NCBI GenBank assembly: GCA_014380825.1
Contig: JACMJD010000376.1
Location: 1-6,813 of the forward strand
From: Phycisphaerae bacterium
GTDB taxonomy: Bacteria; Planctomycetota; Phycisphaerae; Tepidisphaerales; Tepidisphaeraceae
Direction: 5' to 3'
Length of the DNA stretch: 6,813 nucleotides
The notes beneath the pieces were generated by a model, which was not told the origin of the DNA, searched no databases, and saw only the letters and a program-made list of their open reading frames with translations. This document shows positions 5,615 to 6,813 of the stretch, in pieces; positions within the stretch are counted from its first letter, which is position 1; each line of letters starts with the position of its first letter. The translations under genes and the position numbers were made by a program.

Positions 5615-6813
5615 ATGGCAGGGTTTGAGAAGCGCGTGATCTTCGCTCGTCGGCGCAAGGCTGTCCTTGCCGCCGTGAGCGCCGTCCTGTCCTTCAGCGG
5701 TATGGTGGCGGAAGCCGCGACGTGGACTTGGCTGGGACCTTCACCGGGTACTCAGACTAATCCCAACACTGGCAATTGGAATCTCGGCACAAACTGGGGA
5801 CCAAGCGGCCTACCGACCAGCGTTGCCGCTACCGAACTGTGGTTTGGCGGAAGCGGCGCGAATTCGTACACGTCAACGAACGACCGCACCAGCGTTTCGT
5901 TCGGCGTGATTAGTCTCAACAGCACTTCGACCCTGCAGAACACGATTGCCGGAAACGAACCCTTCCGCGACGCGGACATTTCGATAGTGCAGAACGGGAG
6001 TGGCGCATTTCTCCTCTCGACGAACTTCATTTTCATGGACCAGGTGTTCACCCTGGGAGGCAACGGCGGTGGCGTCGTTACGATCAACAGTACGATCGCC
6101 GGCGAGAGCAACGGTCAATCGCTAAACAATCTGATTAAGAATGGCCTGAGCACCTATCGGCTCACTGGCAGCAGTTCGGCTGACGTCGATGTGACCACGC
6201 TCAACGCCGGGCTTGTTATCGCGGACTTCACGAACAATACGAATGCCAAGATGGCCGGCGGCAACTTGACGCTGGCGGGCGGAAACCTGTCGCTCGTTGC
6301 GAACACCAGCGCCAACGCCACGGAATCGTTCGACGCTACGGCACTGAACGCCGGCGCGTCCACGCTCACCGTCAACGGCGCTGCTTCGAGGACAACCACC
6401 CTCAACTTGAATCAAGTCACGCGCGCGGTCGGTGGAACGATGAACGTGGTCTATGGCGCAACCGGGACCAACCGTGTGCTGACTGACACCGACAATGGAA
6501 CCGGCAATATCCTTGGTGGCTGGGCGACGTTCAATGGCACTGACTGGGCCGTCAGTGCGGCCAGCGCCAGCGACACCGTAATCAGCGCTCTGGGCTCCTA
6601 CACAAACGACACCTGGTCCGCCGGCACCAATACGACAGTGACGGCCGCTGGTGCGAACCCCCCATCCGGTTCGACAACAAACACACTGCGGTTCAACGCG
6701 ACAGCCGCGAAGGCGCTCACGCTTGCGGGGACAAACACTGTCAACTCTGGCGGAATTCTGATCACTCCGGGCGTTGGCAACAATGCGATCACTATCACGG
6801 GCGGAAATCTGCA
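5615..6813 (+). CDS. Large secreted autotransporter-associated beta-strand-repeat protein, 3' end off the window
   Basis: An open frame of 399 complete codons runs from the ATG at 5615 past the right edge with no stop. GAGG at 5604-5607, 7 bases upstream, supports the start. Residues 1-34 form a signal peptide: basic KR and RRRK, a hydrophobic stretch, then AEA before the probable cleavage site. The mature protein begins TWTWLG, followed by NWNLGTNWGPSGLPTS, the Trp/Asn-rich opening typical of autotransporter-associated beta-strand-repeat proteins. The rest is Thr/Asn/Gly/Ser-rich with short hydrophobic strands (TLAGGNLSLVAN, LTLAGTNTVNSGGILITPG). It also includes a GGWATFNGTDWAVSA motif near 6510-6560, which I know from planctomycete and verrucomicrobial members of this group. 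Such proteins fold as repetitive beta-helix-like stalks and are often very long with a C-terminal sorting signal such as PEP-CTERM, which would lie beyond the window. It is exported and probably surface-located; an adhesin or matrix role is inferred. It is likely its own transcription unit, since about 400 bases separate it from the tad genes. Confidence 0.88.
   Translation, partial: MAGFEKRVIFARRRKAVLAAVSAVLSFSGMVAEAATWTWLGPSPGTQTNPNTGNWNLGTNWGPSGLPTSVAATELWFGGSGANSYTSTNDRTSVSFGVISLNSTSTLQNTIAGNEPFRDADISIVQNGSGAFLLSTNFIFMDQVFTLGGNGGGVVTINSTIAGESNGQSLNNLIKNGLSTYRLTGSSSADVDVTTLNAGLVIADFTNNTNAKMAGGNLTLAGGNLSLVANTSANATESFDATALNAGASTLTVNGAASRTTTLNLNQVTRAVGGTMNVVYGATGTNRVLTDTDNGTGNILGGWATFNGTDWAVSAASASDTVISALGSYTNDTWSAGTNTTVTAAGANPPSGSTTNTLRFNATAAKALTLAGTNTVNSGGILITPGVGNNAITITGGNL

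Noticed and set aside
5752..6415. Several antisense open frames opposite the secreted repeat protein
   Set aside because: They are shadow frames of a low-stop, repeat-rich gene. The + strand frame has a ribosome-binding site, a signal peptide and family motifs.
1..6813. CRISPR array, tRNA, insertion sequence or attachment site
   Set aside because: I looked on both strands and saw no regular spaced repeats of 20 bases or more, no tRNA-like cloverleaf, no transposase and no terminal inverted repeats.

Overview
The window looks like a chromosomal segment of a GC-rich Gram-negative-type bacterium, most likely from the Planctomycetota/Verrucomicrobiota side of the tree (Phycisphaerae-like is my best guess). 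This rests on family recognition: a Tad pilus operon of the planctomycete kind, followed by a very Asn/Thr/Gly-rich secreted beta-strand-repeat protein of a sort common in those phyla. No rRNA or other taxonomic marker is present, so the assignment is an inference. All recognisable genes are on the + strand.

Bases 1-3341 hold the motor and inner-membrane platform of a Tad (tight adherence, Flp-type) pilus: cpaF/tadA (the secretion ATPase, with its 5' end off the left edge), tadB and tadC. They are separated by only 10-11 bases, and the ribosome-binding sites overlap or abut the preceding stop codon, so this is a translationally tight operon. CpaF would power the machine from the cytoplasm, while TadB and TadC form the membrane platform.

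Bases 3362-5212 hold two accessory genes that probably belong to the same operon. The first is a small lipoprotein whose middle looks like a shortened OmpA/CpaD-type module and whose tail is Ser/Gly/Ala-rich. The second is a TadG-like protein: one N-terminal membrane anchor, the TadE/TadG-type sequence RSQLQTAADSSALAGA, and a C-terminal Gly/Asn-rich beta-rich domain in place of the von Willebrand A domain of classical TadG. Both are candidates for pilus-associated envelope or surface components. No Flp pilin, prepilin peptidase, secretin, CpaB, CpaE or TadD is in the window; they may lie upstream or elsewhere.

Bases 5213-5614 are about 400 bases without a convincing gene. They contain a 14-base palindrome, a spaced 8-base direct repeat and several small hairpins. 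They probably carry the end of the tad transcript and the start of the next, but I cannot identify a clear terminator or promoter.

From 5615 to the right edge runs an open reading frame with no stop in the window (399 complete codons). It has a good ribosome-binding site, a signal peptide, and the sequence character of a large autotransporter-associated beta-strand-repeat surface protein. I see no wholly new system. The most unusual parts are the two accessory genes after tadC and the secreted repeat protein next to a pilus operon.
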